The notes: generated from the letters alone by a model not told the origin. 64,000 bases of DNA from Candidatus Bathyarchaeia archaeon (GCA_035935655.1 DASYWW010000046.1:154709-218708); one strand, 5' to 3'; shown: positions 8,905 to 17,689, counted from the first letter of the stretch. Numbers and translations: made by a program.

Positions 8905-9344
8905 TCAACAAACGACCTTGACCAGGATAATAGGTTCAGAGTTTAAACTCGCGTAAGAATATCGGCAGAAGGACATCATTATGTGTCACGAAAATGCTCC
9001 CCCTTGAACTCTGGAGATGCCTAACTCTCCCAAATAATATCCAGCCATACCCAAAAATCGCCCATTTTCAGCCCTGATTTGCGATCTGAAGCATCCCTCA
9101 TGTCTCGTCTAGAAATCATTCGTGAATCGCTGAATAGAGCAGGTTAACTCACTAGCCATCCAAGCTAGTATCCCGCCATGATCAGCCTGTCTCGCCCATT
9201 ATCCCTTCCAGACAGGAGATCCTCTAGGAAAAAGGGAGGGTATTAACGAGAGGGTCTCAAGACTCAAGAGCGGTTCCCCCGAAACCGGACTTACCCAGGT
9301 CGCTTAGCAGGCATTCTACATTCATCTTCTACTCGTCTGTTCCC
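8905..9344. other. Gene-poor stretch of 440 bases
   Basis: I see no ORF with family-like sequence, no tRNA cloverleaf and no repeat array. Only short ORFs under 30 codons occur. Possible structure is limited to a weak hairpin around CGGTT-CCCCCG-AAACCG near 9270. This stretch may hold the promoter of the reductase. Confidence 0.4.
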
Positions 9345-10274
9345 TTAACGGTGCGCGTTTCTCCAAGTCTCCTCGATCCTGCTTGCACCGTTCGCGACAA
9401 GTTCCTCTCGCATCTCATGGGCGAGCTTTAGGCCGTCAGCCGTGAGCCCTGTCCTCTGAGCGAACACTCTTTCTTTTCCGTCAACTGAGAGAATGCACGC
9501 TCTTATCTGAATTCGGTCTCCCCTTGCCTCCGCCAGCCCCGCCACGGGAACTTTGCTGGTCTCCTCAAGACTCCGTACGAGTTCTCTTTCCGCGTTTATC
9601 TCAGCCCTGGTCGCCGGATCCTCTATGCTCATTAGTGTCTCGATAACTTTCAGATTGTCCCGGCGTGCAACAATCGCCAATGCTCCCTGACCAGGTGCCG
9701 GAATGAAATCGTCGATTGACAATCGTTCTGAAATTCTCTCAGCCATACCTAGCCTTGCTAGCCCAGCCTCAGCGAGTATGACCGCATCGAACTCGCCCCT
9801 GTCCATTCTCTCAATTCTTGTCTCGACGTTTCCGAACAGTGGCTCAGGCTTCACATCAGGCCTAGCTCGTCTAAGCTGGGCAACTCTGATCGGACTACTC
9901 GTTCCAATCCTCGATCCCTTTGGCAGATCCTTCAACTGCATGTCCGTATCGCTAACGAGCACCTCAGCTGGCGATCCTCTCTCCGGAACACACGCGATTA
10001 CAAGTCGAGTATTCCTGTAGCTGACAGGGACGTCCTTCATGTTGTGGACTGCGAAGTCGATTCTCCCCTCCGAGACCGCTTCGTCAACCTCCCTGTCGAA
10101 CGATCCCTTCAGTTCTAGAAAGAACAACGACCTCCTCGAATCCCTGTCACTAGAACTCTCAATGATCTTCCGATCGATCTTCAAACCTGGATTCTTTTGC
10201 CTAATCCGATCAACTACATGATCGGTCTGAGTCAGAGATAGCCTGCTGTTCCGGACTCCGACCTTGAGAAATAT
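9345..10274 (-). CDS. hemC: HemC-like protein (hydroxymethylbilane synthase homologue) lacking the cofactor Cys
   Basis: The fold and order match porphobilinogen deaminase: an N-terminal KVGVRNSRLSLTQTD, the catalytic HNMKDVPV, IGTSS, LFGNVETR, LAEAGLARLG and FIPAPGQGALA. However, the position that binds the dipyrromethane cofactor (LEGGCQVP in the family) reads LEETSKVP, so Cys is Ser. In TSSLRRQ the first Arg is Ile (TSSPIRV), and LRGNVGTR reads LFGNVETR. These residues bind cofactor and substrate, so ordinary activity is doubtful. The first standard start (TTG 10184) would delete the conserved N-terminus. The extended frame reaches 10274 (ATA, rest of codons continuous to a TGA at about 10300), giving the usual length of about 309 residues. 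No other haem genes are nearby. Confidence 0.7.
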   Translation of the reverse strand: MFLKVGVRNSRLSLTQTDHVVDRIRQKNPGLKIDRKIIESSSDRDSRRSLFFLELKGSFDREVDEAVSEGRIDFAVHNMKDVPVSYRNTRLVIACVPERGSPAEVLVSDTDMQLKDLPKGSRIGTSSPIRVAQLRRARPDVKPEPLFGNVETRIERMDRGEFDAVILAEAGLARLGMAERISERLSIDDFIPAPGQGALAIVARRDNLKVIETLMSIEDPATRAEINAERELVRSLEETSKVPVAGLAEARGDRIQIRACILSVDGKERVFAQRTGLTADGLKLAHEMREELVANGASRIEETWRNAHR

Positions 10275-10386
10275 CCTCGAGTCACCGTGGCAATAGTTTC
10301 ACGATAGCGATCGACCGCGCAGCGCCCAGATGACTCAGCAAGAAGATTTCATGCGATAATAAGACTTCACGACATACCCCATATCG

Positions 10387-10677
10387 TCAGAAGACAGACG
10401 AAGGCAGGTCCGAACCTGGAGCCTTGTCAGTCTTATGCGTTCCCGTCAACGTTTTTACCACGTCCTCTAGCCTCGGATGGGTCTTTTGGAGTCGTATCTC
10501 GTCCTCTTCGAAACCCATCTCAGCCATGCCATGATCGCTTAGGAACTTCGCCGCCCAGGACACAGCGTTTCCCGGAATCCTCAACTGTTTGGATATCTCG
10601 TCCAGCTTGTGCCAGGCCCCATCCACAATATGCATCCAGACGTACCAGAGTAGCATCGGTCGGGGTCCGCCAGGCAA
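10387..10677 (-). CDS. Small winged-helix-like DNA-binding protein
   Basis: 96 residues. The central part, HKLDEISKQLRIPGNAVSWAA followed by KFLSDHGMAEMGFEEDEIRL, has the helix-turn-helix plus wing layout of short archaeal regulators. The C-terminal 30 residues are polar and probably disordered. The start is TTG at 10677; an internal ATG at PM-LLWYVW is possible. The target is unknown. It lies between the HemC-like gene and a divergent membrane protein. Assignment rests on pattern only. Confidence 0.5.
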   Translation of the reverse strand: MPGGPRPMLLWYVWMHIVDGAWHKLDEISKQLRIPGNAVSWAAKFLSDHGMAEMGFEEDEIRLQKTHPRLEDVVKTLTGTHKTDKAPGSDLPSSVF

Positions 10678-10802
10678 TGTCTTAGAGGCTCCGGAATGAC
10701 AACCTCCTCCCGTATCCTACTAACCCTAGTGTAACTGTGCGAATTTTCATGCAGTAACATGCAAGTGAACCATTACCAACTCAACCAGAATCTCAACCGT
10801 TC

Positions 10803-11339
10803 ATGGGCCCGAGAGGAAAAGTTCTCACCTCGCTCCTCCTGATCATCATAATCATTGTTGCCGTCTGGCAGTTCACAAGCCCCGCACTCATACCGTCAGT
10901 CGGCACGAAATACCTCTCCTCAACACAATACGCCAACCGCGGAGGCTGGGTGCAACTCGAAGTTTCCGGCTACGGCAAAGTCTTCCTGATCGTCTCCATC
11001 GCCAATCTGACCTATCCTCGAACCACGCTCCCGACCTCATACTCGATAATCGTCAGCAAGGCGAACGAAACTGCTCTTCCCTCGTACATGCGCGGTTTCA
11101 CCGTGAAGCTCACCTCTCTCAAAATCCAAGACAACTACGACGGTTCCACCTCAAGCTGGGCGCCAACGGGCAATTTTCCAGACGCTGTCCAAGCTACGAC
11201 CCTCTTCAACTTCAAAACCTCAGCCAACCATCAGCTCAGATTCATGATAAGCTATCAGCTCTACGAAATTCTCACCATTGGATCACTCGTAGATCATTCC
11301 TCAACACAATCATACAACATAACCCAGAATGTCGTCTGA
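10803..11339 (+). CDS. Membrane-anchored extracellular protein of unknown function
   Basis: 178 residues: one N-terminal membrane segment (VLTSLLLIIIIIVAVWQF) after a basic MGPRGK, then a beta-rich Ser/Thr-rich domain (GGWVQLEVSGYGKVFLIVS, FMISYQLYEIL) with several N-x-S/T sites. The orientation suggests the C-terminal domain lies outside the cell. No family is recognised. The gene starts with ATG and is followed 62 bases later by an O-methyltransferase with its own TATA box. Confidence 0.6.
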   Translation: MGPRGKVLTSLLLIIIIIVAVWQFTSPALIPSVGTKYLSSTQYANRGGWVQLEVSGYGKVFLIVSIANLTYPRTTLPTSYSIIVSKANETALPSYMRGFTVKLTSLKIQDNYDGSTSSWAPTGNFPDAVQATTLFNFKTSANHQLRFMISYQLYEILTIGSLVDHSSTQSYNITQNVV

Positions 11340-11362
11340 GCAGTATTCCAATTTCTAAAGGA

Positions 11363-11370
11363 TTATTTAT
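11363..11370 (+). promoter_or_regulatory. TATA box of the O-methyltransferase gene
   Basis: TTATTTAT, preceded by a purine-rich AAAGGA resembling a BRE. It lies about 32-39 bases before the TTG start at 11402, so the leader would be only about 10 bases. Confidence 0.5.
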
Positions 11371-11401
11371 CCCGCCGCGAGGCTCGTCTCCGATCCGAGT
11401 T

Positions 11402-12031
11402 TTGGCCATAACATACGACTATATCGACGATTACCTGTACCGCATCGCCCAACCAAGAGATCTCCTTCTTCAGAAGATGGAGGAGGAAGCAGAGTCAGGA
11501 GCAGTCCCTATCATCGGACCCTTGGTCGGCCGGCTCCTCTACAACCTCGCTCGCAGCAGCCAGAGCAAGAAAGTCCTCGAAATAGGAACAGCCATCGGCT
11601 ACTCAGGAATATGGCTCGGACGAGCAGTCGCACCACTCAACGGATCCGTCACAACCATCGACAAAGATCCCGAACGTGTCAAGATAGCTGAGAAGAACAT
11701 TGCCGAGGCCAAGCTCCAGAAATTCATCAAGGTCCTCAAAGGAGACGCTCTACAGATTCTACCGACTCTCAAAGATGAATATGATCTGGTCTTCCTTGAT
11801 TCTGACAAGGACATCTACTTGGACGCGTTCAAGTTGAGCGTGATAAGGCTCCGGAGAGGCGGATTATTCGTCGCTGACAACACATTGTGGGGTGGCGACG
11901 TTGCTAAAGGTGGCAAGTCAGAGCTGACCCAGACGATGATCAAGTTCAACAAGGAAGTATCCCGCTACCCAGGACTGTCGACAGTAATCGTTCCACTCCG
12001 CGACGGTGTCCTGGTCGGTTTGAAAGAGTAG
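11402..12031 (+). CDS. SAM-dependent O-methyltransferase (catechol-OMT-like)
   Basis: 209 residues, the usual size of the O-methyltransferase_3 family. The SAM site is KVLEIGTAIGYSGIWLGRA (motif I), with VTTIDKDPERVKIAEKN (acidic ribose-binding Asp) and YDLVFLDSDKDIYL, whose Asp binds metal. ADNTLWGG is the usual loop carrying further metal ligands. It probably methylates a hydroxyl group on a small molecule in a metal-dependent way; the substrate is unknown. It starts with TTG (MAITYDYIDDYLY), which matches family N-termini, and is nearly leaderless. Confidence 0.85.
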   Translation: MAITYDYIDDYLYRIAQPRDLLLQKMEEEAESGAVPIIGPLVGRLLYNLARSSQSKKVLEIGTAIGYSGIWLGRAVAPLNGSVTTIDKDPERVKIAEKNIAEAKLQKFIKVLKGDALQILPTLKDEYDLVFLDSDKDIYLDAFKLSVIRLRRGGLFVADNTLWGGDVAKGGKSELTQTMIKFNKEVSRYPGLSTVIVPLRDGVLVGLKE

Positions 12032-12099
12032 ATGTTTCAGAAACCATTGCACTCTAATGTGCATATACGCCGGGAAGTTTTTCCTAGTTACACTACAAG

Positions 12100-12107
12100 T
12101 TTATACG
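12100..12107 (+). promoter_or_regulatory. TATA box upstream of nrdJ
   Basis: TTTATACG in an otherwise GC-richer stretch, about 115 bases before the nrdJ ATG. A start of transcription near 12130 gives an unusually long leader (about 85 bases) for this window. That leader contains a 22-codon ORF at 12141-12209 and a purine-rich ribosome-binding site (AGAGGAG, 12195-12201). Confidence 0.45.
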
Positions 12108-12140
12108 ATTCTGTACAAATCTCTTTAATTAGCGGCCACG

Positions 12141-12209
12141 ATGGTGGTAAGCTACTCCTGCAGTTCTCGCTCCGAAACACGGGGAAGAAGAAGTAGAGGA
12201 GTTAGGTAA
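12141..12209 (+). CDS. Possible 22-codon upstream ORF in the nrdJ leader
   Basis: ATG at 12141 runs to TAA at 12207-12209 and encodes MVVSYSCSSRSETRGRRSRG followed by VR. It ends 5 bases before the nrdJ ATG, and the nrdJ ribosome-binding site lies inside it. The predicted transcription start (about 12130) is just ahead of its ATG. Translation of this ORF could couple to nrdJ. It may also be a chance ORF. Confidence 0.25.
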   Translation: MVVSYSCSSRSETRGRRSRGVR

Positions 12210-12214
12210 GAACA

Positions 12215-14974
12215 ATGGAAATCCAACAAATACCGAAGGTTCCCCAAGGGGAATTCCGATATCAAAGGTCCTATACAAAGCCAGGAGTCCACCCATACGA
12301 CGCTGTAAAATGGGAGATCAGGGACGCAGTCATAACAGACCACAAAGGACAGGTGATCTTCGAGCAAAAGGGCGTCGAAGTTCCCTCATTCTGGTCCCAG
12401 ACCGCCACAAACATTGTCGCCTCGAAATATTTCCGAGGCAGACTCGGAACCCCTGGCAGAGAAAGTAGCGTCAAACAACTCATAGGCCGTGTCGCGGGAA
12501 CAATCGCCCGCTGGGGCCGAAAAGGAAACTACTTCCTAGACGAAGAGGAAGCCGATAATTTCGAGTCAGAACTCACACACATCCTCCTCCACCAGATGGC
12601 TGCCTTCAACAGCCCCGTATGGTTCAACGTAGGAGTCGAAGACCGTCCGCAATGCTCTGCATGCTTCATCAATTCTGTTCAGGACGATATGCGATCGATA
12701 ATGCAGCTCGCCCAGACAGAAGGCATGCTATTCAAGTACGGATCCGGAACAGGATCAAACCTCTCATCCCTCCGATCATCAAAAGAACACCTGTCAACAG
12801 GTGGAAAGGCAAGTGGCCCCGTCTCATTCATGAAGGGCTTTGACGCGTTCGCAGGCGTCATAAAATCCGGTGGACGAACCCGTCGAGCCGCAAAGATGGT
12901 CATTCTCAACGTCGACCATCCCGACATTGAGGAATTCATCTGGTCTAAGGCGAAAGAGGAGAAGAAGGCTTGGGCTCTAATCGACGCTGGCTACGACGGC
13001 GCCGTTGACGGAGAAGCTTACAGCTCTATCTTCTTCCAGAATGCCAACCACAGTGTTCGTGTCACAGACGAGTTCATGCACGCGGTGACGGAGGACAAGG
13101 AGTGGAAGACCCGATACATCACAAATCACCAGGTAGCGGATGTCTACAAGGCACGGAACCTGATGAGAGAAATGGCCGAGGCCGCTTACATCTGCGGCGA
13201 CCCTGGAATCCAGTATGACACGATAGTCAACAAGTGGCACCCATGTCCGAACACGGCTCGGATCAACGCGTCCAACCCGTGCTCTGAATACATGTTTCTC
13301 GACGACTCCGCATGCAACCTCGCCTCACTGAACCTCATGAAGTTCAGAACCCTGGATGGAGAGTTCGATGTCGAATCTTTCGAACATGCAACCGATGTCG
13401 TGATCAGCGCCCAGGAGATTCTCGTCAGCAACGCAGGCTACCCTACCCAAGCCATAGAGAAGAATAGTCACGACTTTCGTCCGCTGGGACTTGGCTACGC
13501 AAACCTTGGCGCTCTGCTCATGGCGCGAGGCCTACCTTATGATAGCGACGAAGGCCGAAACTACGCCGCCGCCATATCTGCCCTGATGTCCGGCAGAGCA
13601 TACGCAACATCCGCCCGGATCGCCAAGAGGTTAGGTCCGTTCAAGGGATACACTGTAAACGAGAAGCCCTTCCTCAACGTTATCGACATGCACCGGGCCC
13701 ACGCATACAAGATTCCTTCCGAAGGAGTCTCAGAAGAGCTCTTGAAAGCAGCAATGAAGTCCTGGGATGACGCTCTCTCGTTAGGCGAGAGATTCGGATT
13801 CAAGAACGCCCAGATATCTGTCATCGCACCGACCGGAACGATCGCGTTCATGATGGACTGCGATACCACCGGCATCGAGCCCGACATCGCCCTGATCAAA
13901 TACAAATGGCTCGTCGGAGGCGGCGTAATCAAGATCGTCAACAACACCGTCCCCGAAGCGCTAACAAAACTCGGCTATTCCAAGACCGAGGCCACTGAGA
14001 TTCTCAAATATCTCGAAGACCACGATACCATCGAAGGCGCTCGAGGTCTCAAGCAAGAACACCTAGCCATTTTCGACTGCGCGTTCAAACCTGCGAAAGG
14101 AACGAGAAGCATACACTACATGGGTCATGTCAAGATGATGGCCGCCGTCCAACCCTTCATTTCCGGCGCCATATCCAAGACCGTGAACATGCCTGGCAAT
14201 GTCTCCGTGGACGAAATAGTCGAGACCTACATCACCGCTTGGAAGATGGGATTGAAAGCCATCGCCATATACCGTGATGGCTCGAAGAGAACCCAGCCGC
14301 TAACCACAACCATCCAGGATAAGAGCAAAGCAGCCGAGAAGACGAAGGAGCAGGTGGTCTTCAAACCATTCCGACGTCGTCTCCCAGAAGAAAGAGAAGC
14401 GATAATCCACAAGTTCTCTATCGCGCAGAACGAAGGCTATCTGATGGTGGGACTATACGACGACAACACGCCCGGTGAAATATTCGTGGTCATGTCGAAA
14501 GAAGGCAGCACGATCTCCGGACTAATGGACGCGTTCTCAACCTCCATCTCCCTAGCCCTGCAATACGGCGTCCCACTGAAAGTTCTTGTGAACAAGTTCA
14601 CACACACACGATTCGAACCTGCCGGCATAACCACCAACCAGGATATCCGATTCGCAAAGTCCGTAGTCGACTACATCTTCAGATGGCTAGGCTTGAAATT
14701 CCTTCCAAAAGAAGAACAGGACGCTCTCGGACTCGCCAAGACAACGCTTGAGAACGGAACCCAGGTCAAACTTGTTGAGCCCGTTGGTGCAAAGGCAGCG
14801 GCCCCGGCAGCCGCAGAGATGAAACCTCTCGAGCCTCCCGAATTTGCTACTCCTCTCGCGAGCTTCGATAACCAGTCTGACGCGCCTGCGTGTGAGAACT
14901 GTGGGATGATAATGGTCCGAGCAGGATCCTGTTACAAGTGCAACAACTGCGGCAACACAAGCGGTTGCGGCTAG
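12215..14974 (+). CDS. nrdJ: Adenosylcobalamin-dependent (class II) ribonucleoside-diphosphate reductase
   Basis: 919 residues, typical of NrdJ. It makes deoxyribonucleotides using a B12-derived thiyl radical, without oxygen. Visible motifs: CSACFIN (first redox Cys) near residue 147, the effector and substrate region GSGTGSNLSSLR, NPCSEYMFLDDSACNLASLN carrying the active-site Cys, Glu and partner Cys, and the phosphate-binding APTGTIAFMMDCDTTGIEP. A TSCPD-like domain follows around 720-830. The C-terminus ends in a zinc-ribbon-like Cys cluster (CENCGMI, CYKCNNCGNTSGCG), whose cysteines reduce the active site. Starts at ATG with a strong purine-rich site. Convergent with the NfeD-type gene, 9 bases apart. 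Confidence 0.93.
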   Translation: MEIQQIPKVPQGEFRYQRSYTKPGVHPYDAVKWEIRDAVITDHKGQVIFEQKGVEVPSFWSQTATNIVASKYFRGRLGTPGRESSVKQLIGRVAGTIARWGRKGNYFLDEEEADNFESELTHILLHQMAAFNSPVWFNVGVEDRPQCSACFINSVQDDMRSIMQLAQTEGMLFKYGSGTGSNLSSLRSSKEHLSTGGKASGPVSFMKGFDAFAGVIKSGGRTRRAAKMVILNVDHPDIEEFIWSKAKEEKKAWALIDAGYDGAVDGEAYSSIFFQNANHSVRVTDEFMHAVTEDKEWKTRYITNHQVADVYKARNLMREMAEAAYICGDPGIQYDTIVNKWHPCPNTARINASNPCSEYMFLDDSACNLASLNLMKFRTLDGEFDVESFEHATDVVISAQEILVSNAGYPTQAIEKNSHDFRPLGLGYANLGALLMARGLPYDSDEGRNYAAAISALMSGRAYATSARIAKRLGPFKGYTVNEKPFLNVIDMHRAHAYKIPSEGVSEELLKAAMKSWDDALSLGERFGFKNAQISVIAPTGTIAFMMDCDTTGIEPDIALIKYKWLVGGGVIKIVNNTVPEALTKLGYSKTEATEILKYLEDHDTIEGARGLKQEHLAIFDCAFKPAKGTRSIHYMGHVKMMAAVQPFISGAISKTVNMPGNVSVDEIVETYITAWKMGLKAIAIYRDGSKRTQPLTTTIQDKSKAAEKTKEQVVFKPFRRRLPEEREAIIHKFSIAQNEGYLMVGLYDDNTPGEIFVVMSKEGSTISGLMDAFSTSISLALQYGVPLKVLVNKFTHTRFEPAGITTNQDIRFAKSVVDYIFRWLGLKFLPKEEQDALGLAKTTLENGTQVKLVEPVGAKAAAPAAAEMKPLEPPEFATPLASFDNQSDAPACENCGMIMVRAGSCYKCNNCGNTSGCG

Positions 14975-14983
14975 AAACCTATT

Positions 14984-15289
14984 CTACGCTTTCTCGACCA
15001 TTAGCGTAAACCCGTCAGTTTCCTTAACTCTCACTTGAGTCCCTTTTTGTATTGTCCCCTGCGACGTTTTGGCTGAGTATTCTTCGCTGTTCACGAGCAC
15101 TGTGCCAGTAGATTCTGAAATGTCGGACGTGGCGCGACCAGTTGATCCCACCAGTCTCTTGAGAGTTTCTTGAGTTAGGTTAGAGGGCGGCTTTGTCTGG
15201 CCCGAAAACGCGTAGAACAGGAACCAGATGACGAGGCCTCCGGCAATTACAGCGATGATTCCGTACAGCACTACATCGATGGCGCTCAT
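14984..15289 (-). CDS. NfeD-like membrane protein (OB-fold domain)
   Basis: 101 residues. One N-terminal membrane helix (VVLYGIIAVIAGGLVIWFLFYAF) is followed by an NfeD C-terminal OB-type domain: LVGSTGRATSDIS, GTVLVNSEEYSAKT, IQKGTQVRVKETDGFTLMVEK. NfeD proteins work with stomatin/SPFH proteins or membrane proteases in membrane quality control, but no such partner is adjacent here. The size matches the short NfeD form. The ATG start is clear. Confidence 0.8.
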   Translation of the reverse strand: MSAIDVVLYGIIAVIAGGLVIWFLFYAFSGQTKPPSNLTQETLKRLVGSTGRATSDISESTGTVLVNSEEYSAKTSQGTIQKGTQVRVKETDGFTLMVEKA

Positions 15290-15363
15290 GCGACATTCCG
15301 CGTCAACACAATAACCAAGCCGAGGTTAAGTTTTGCTGCTTGAAATGGTCCGCAGAGTTGAAC

Positions 15364-16209
15364 TTAACGAAAGGATGGCAATATGTTCGTGGCGAAATCC
15401 TCCATTGACTCGATGTAGTTCTCTCTACGAAAGGGAACAACCATGTAGTCCCAGCCTTGCTCCTCTGCTTGTTCGCACATTTTCAAGTAATGTTTCGCGT
15501 CATATTCTGCGCTAGCCAGTGGAAGATTTCCTGCGACACCGGCAAACGATATTTCCTTGTCTCGACCATGACGCTTGGCCTCATCGTTCACAAGTTTCTT
15601 TGCCTCCCCAAAGGTGAATTGTGAAAAAGGTGGGATCAGGCAGATGTCAGCGTATCGCCCTGCCATGAGCAGCATTTTTTTACCAACGCCTCCGAAGAAG
15701 AGTGGAGGGCCCGGTTTCTGTTGTGGCTTAGGCTCGAGGATTGCGCCTTTTGACCTGTAGTATTTTCCTTGAAAGTCGACCTTGTCCTCGGTCCAGAGTT
15801 TGAGTATCAGTCTTACCGCCTCGTCCGTCTTCTCGACTCGAAGTCGGGAACTGGACCATTGACTGTATCCATCGAACTCGGTTTGTGAGGAGCCGGCTCC
15901 GACTCCGAGAATCGCCCTGCCCCCTGAGAGGTTGTCTAGGGTTGAAACCATCTTTGCAAGGATCGATGGCGGGCGCAGCGTGATTGGCGTGACGAGTGTT
16001 CCGAGACGAATCGTCTCAGTTCTGGGAGCAATATGTGTTAGAGCGAGCCATGTGTCAAGGGTAGAGTCGCCTCCGAAGTTGCGTCCTCCCATGTAGTGGT
16101 CAGGCATGACAAAACCCCAGAACCCAAGTATCTCAGACTCAGACGCAGCGACATCAATCAATTTCCAGTCTGCGGGGGAATTTCCGGTTCCTGCAAGAAT
16201 GAATTCCAA
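15364..16209 (-). CDS. LLM-class (luciferase-like, probably F420-dependent) oxidoreductase
   Basis: 281 residues with the luciferase-like TIM barrel. Family landmarks are GFWGFVMPDHYMGG, RLGTLVTPITLRPPSILAKM, LDNLSGGRAILGVGAGS, and KPGPPLFFGGVGKKMLLMAGRYADI. In archaea this group normally uses coenzyme F420 for hydride transfer; the substrate is unknown. The start is TTG, placing the first beta strand (MEFILAGTGN) at the N-terminus. Cofactor choice is inferred from the family. Confidence 0.85.
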   Translation of the reverse strand: MEFILAGTGNSPADWKLIDVAASESEILGFWGFVMPDHYMGGRNFGGDSTLDTWLALTHIAPRTETIRLGTLVTPITLRPPSILAKMVSTLDNLSGGRAILGVGAGSSQTEFDGYSQWSSSRLRVEKTDEAVRLILKLWTEDKVDFQGKYYRSKGAILEPKPQQKPGPPLFFGGVGKKMLLMAGRYADICLIPPFSQFTFGEAKKLVNDEAKRHGRDKEISFAGVAGNLPLASAEYDAKHYLKMCEQAEEQGWDYMVVPFRRENYIESMEDFATNILPSFR

Positions 16210-16298
16210 CTCTTCTCATCGAAGTCTTCTGTCTGCGATGGTAAAAAGGGCAGAGCATCTCCGATAATCACTTGATGTGACTACGAGATGTGAACGGA

Positions 16299-16306
16299 CA
16301 TTATAA
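16299..16306 (+). promoter_or_regulatory. TATA box upstream of the polymer-forming protein gene
   Basis: ATTATAAG in a GC-richer stretch, about 145 bases before the ATG at 16449. The leader between them holds a 29-codon ORF (16346-16435, MKCYTRKNPENIETTVTWIN...) preceded by an AGAGG site. It may be a leader peptide or chance. Confidence 0.35.
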
Positions 16307-16448
16307 GCGCGGACAGCACTGTTCCCTTTCAGAGGCGAAAAACTCATGAAATGTTACACGCGCAAGAACCCTGAGAATATAGAGACAACCGTAACTTGGA
16401 TCAACAGGAACCCGTTGAGGCTGACACTCCGCTAGGGGGAATAGTCCA

Positions 16449-17678
16449 ATGGGCGATGTTACTGTACCCCGAAATGCTACCGTAAAGCTGGCAAAGGTCG
16501 ATGGCCAACTTCACCTCCTTGATAGAGCTAGGGTACAGGCGGAAGGAGAATCGCCCATTGAGGTCTCAGGCGAAGTCGTCTGTGATGGAGATGCGGAGTT
16601 CGAAGGCAGTCTCGCCTGTTCCAGACTAACCGTCGACCACGGCAGGGTCGAGATAACTGGTGACCTAAAGTCGACGGGCGACATAGAAGTGGAGCATGGA
16701 GAGCTGCGAGTCCAAGGTTCTCTCGAAGCCGGTTCGGTAGAGGTTGATGCTCGTTTATTCGTTGGAAAGTCTGCGGCAGCTCACGACTTCGAGGTTGGAG
16801 GAATGCTGGACGTCGGAGGCTCAATCAACGCGTCCAAGGTCGATGTCGGAGGCTCATTCAGAGTTGAAGGCGATGCAAATGTCGAGGATATTGACGTCGG
16901 TGGCCGGATCGAGGTCACCGGAAAAATTCAGTGCATGAGGCTAGACGCCGGCGGAAGTGCGGAGGTAGGCGGTGGCGAAATTTCTCGATTAATAGATGTC
17001 GGAGGCTCGTTCCGATCCTCCAAACCTTTGAAATTCGACAAGATTGACGTCGGAGGAACAGTGGTCTTAGACCAAGGAGGAGAGGGGAGAACTATCGACG
17101 TCGGAGGAAGATTCGAAAGCAAAGGAGACTTGACCTTCGAATCGATAGATGTTGGGGGAATGGTTGACATTAATGGAAATGGAGAAGGAGAGGAAGTGGA
17201 CATCGGAGGCATGCTACAAGTTTCTGGCAACCTCCACTTGAAGCGGGATCTGGAGATGGGCGGGACAGCACGAATTGGAGGAAGCCTACGACTCGCCTCG
17301 TTAGAAGTAGGCGGCATGATAGAAGCAGATCTGATAGTCGCTGAGGACGAAGTAGAAGTTGGAGGACGCCTGCGGACAACAAAAGGAACCAAGGCGAAGA
17401 CAATACAACTCGGTCAAAGGTCAGAAGTAGTAGGGGTCCTTGTTGGCGGCCGCGTAAAGATTGGAGATAACGCCCGGGTTGAAGACATCTATGCCCACAC
17501 TTTGGAGATGGGCGAGAGGGTCCGAGCTCGAAACGTCTACGCTAAGGCCGCCCGATTCGAGTCTCGCTGTCGAGTAAGTGGCGAGGTAAAGTACAGTGAT
17601 GAGATCGAGTCAGAGTCTGACGTAGAGTTCGCGCAGCCTCCTGTGAAGACGGGCGATTTGCCAAAGCCACCTCTCTGA
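16449..17678 (+). CDS. Repetitive polymer-forming (bactofilin-like) protein
   Basis: 409 residues, almost entirely short repeats of 16-21 residues centred on (I/V/L)DVGG: LDVGGSI, VDVGGSF, IDVGGRI, LDAGGSA, IDVGGSF, IDVGGTV, IDVGGRF, IDVGGMV, VDIGGML, LEMGGTA, LEVGGMI and VEVGGRL. The pattern of alternating Val/Ile and Gly predicts a beta-helix, as in bactofilins, which self-assemble into filaments. There is no signal peptide or membrane segment, so it should act in the cytoplasm. The last 30 residues are polar and proline-rich. The repeats are also visible in DNA (GACGTCGGAGG). It is followed after 11 bases by a winged-helix gene, probably in one operon. Confidence 0.75.
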   Translation: MGDVTVPRNATVKLAKVDGQLHLLDRARVQAEGESPIEVSGEVVCDGDAEFEGSLACSRLTVDHGRVEITGDLKSTGDIEVEHGELRVQGSLEAGSVEVDARLFVGKSAAAHDFEVGGMLDVGGSINASKVDVGGSFRVEGDANVEDIDVGGRIEVTGKIQCMRLDAGGSAEVGGGEISRLIDVGGSFRSSKPLKFDKIDVGGTVVLDQGGEGRTIDVGGRFESKGDLTFESIDVGGMVDINGNGEGEEVDIGGMLQVSGNLHLKRDLEMGGTARIGGSLRLASLEVGGMIEADLIVAEDEVEVGGRLRTTKGTKAKTIQLGQRSEVVGVLVGGRVKIGDNARVEDIYAHTLEMGERVRARNVYAKAARFESRCRVSGEVKYSDEIESESDVEFAQPPVKTGDLPKPPL

Positions 17679-17689
17679 GTTGGCTGGGC

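Noticed and set aside
8905-9344. Possible tRNA or small RNA in the gap before the HemC-like gene
   Set aside because: No cloverleaf, T-arm consensus or clear promoter-terminator pair found by eye.
16528-17403. Minus-strand ORFs opposite the polymer-forming gene (98, 154 and 77 codons)
   Set aside because: Rich in Pro/Ser because they read the GGC/GTC repeats backwards; no motif.
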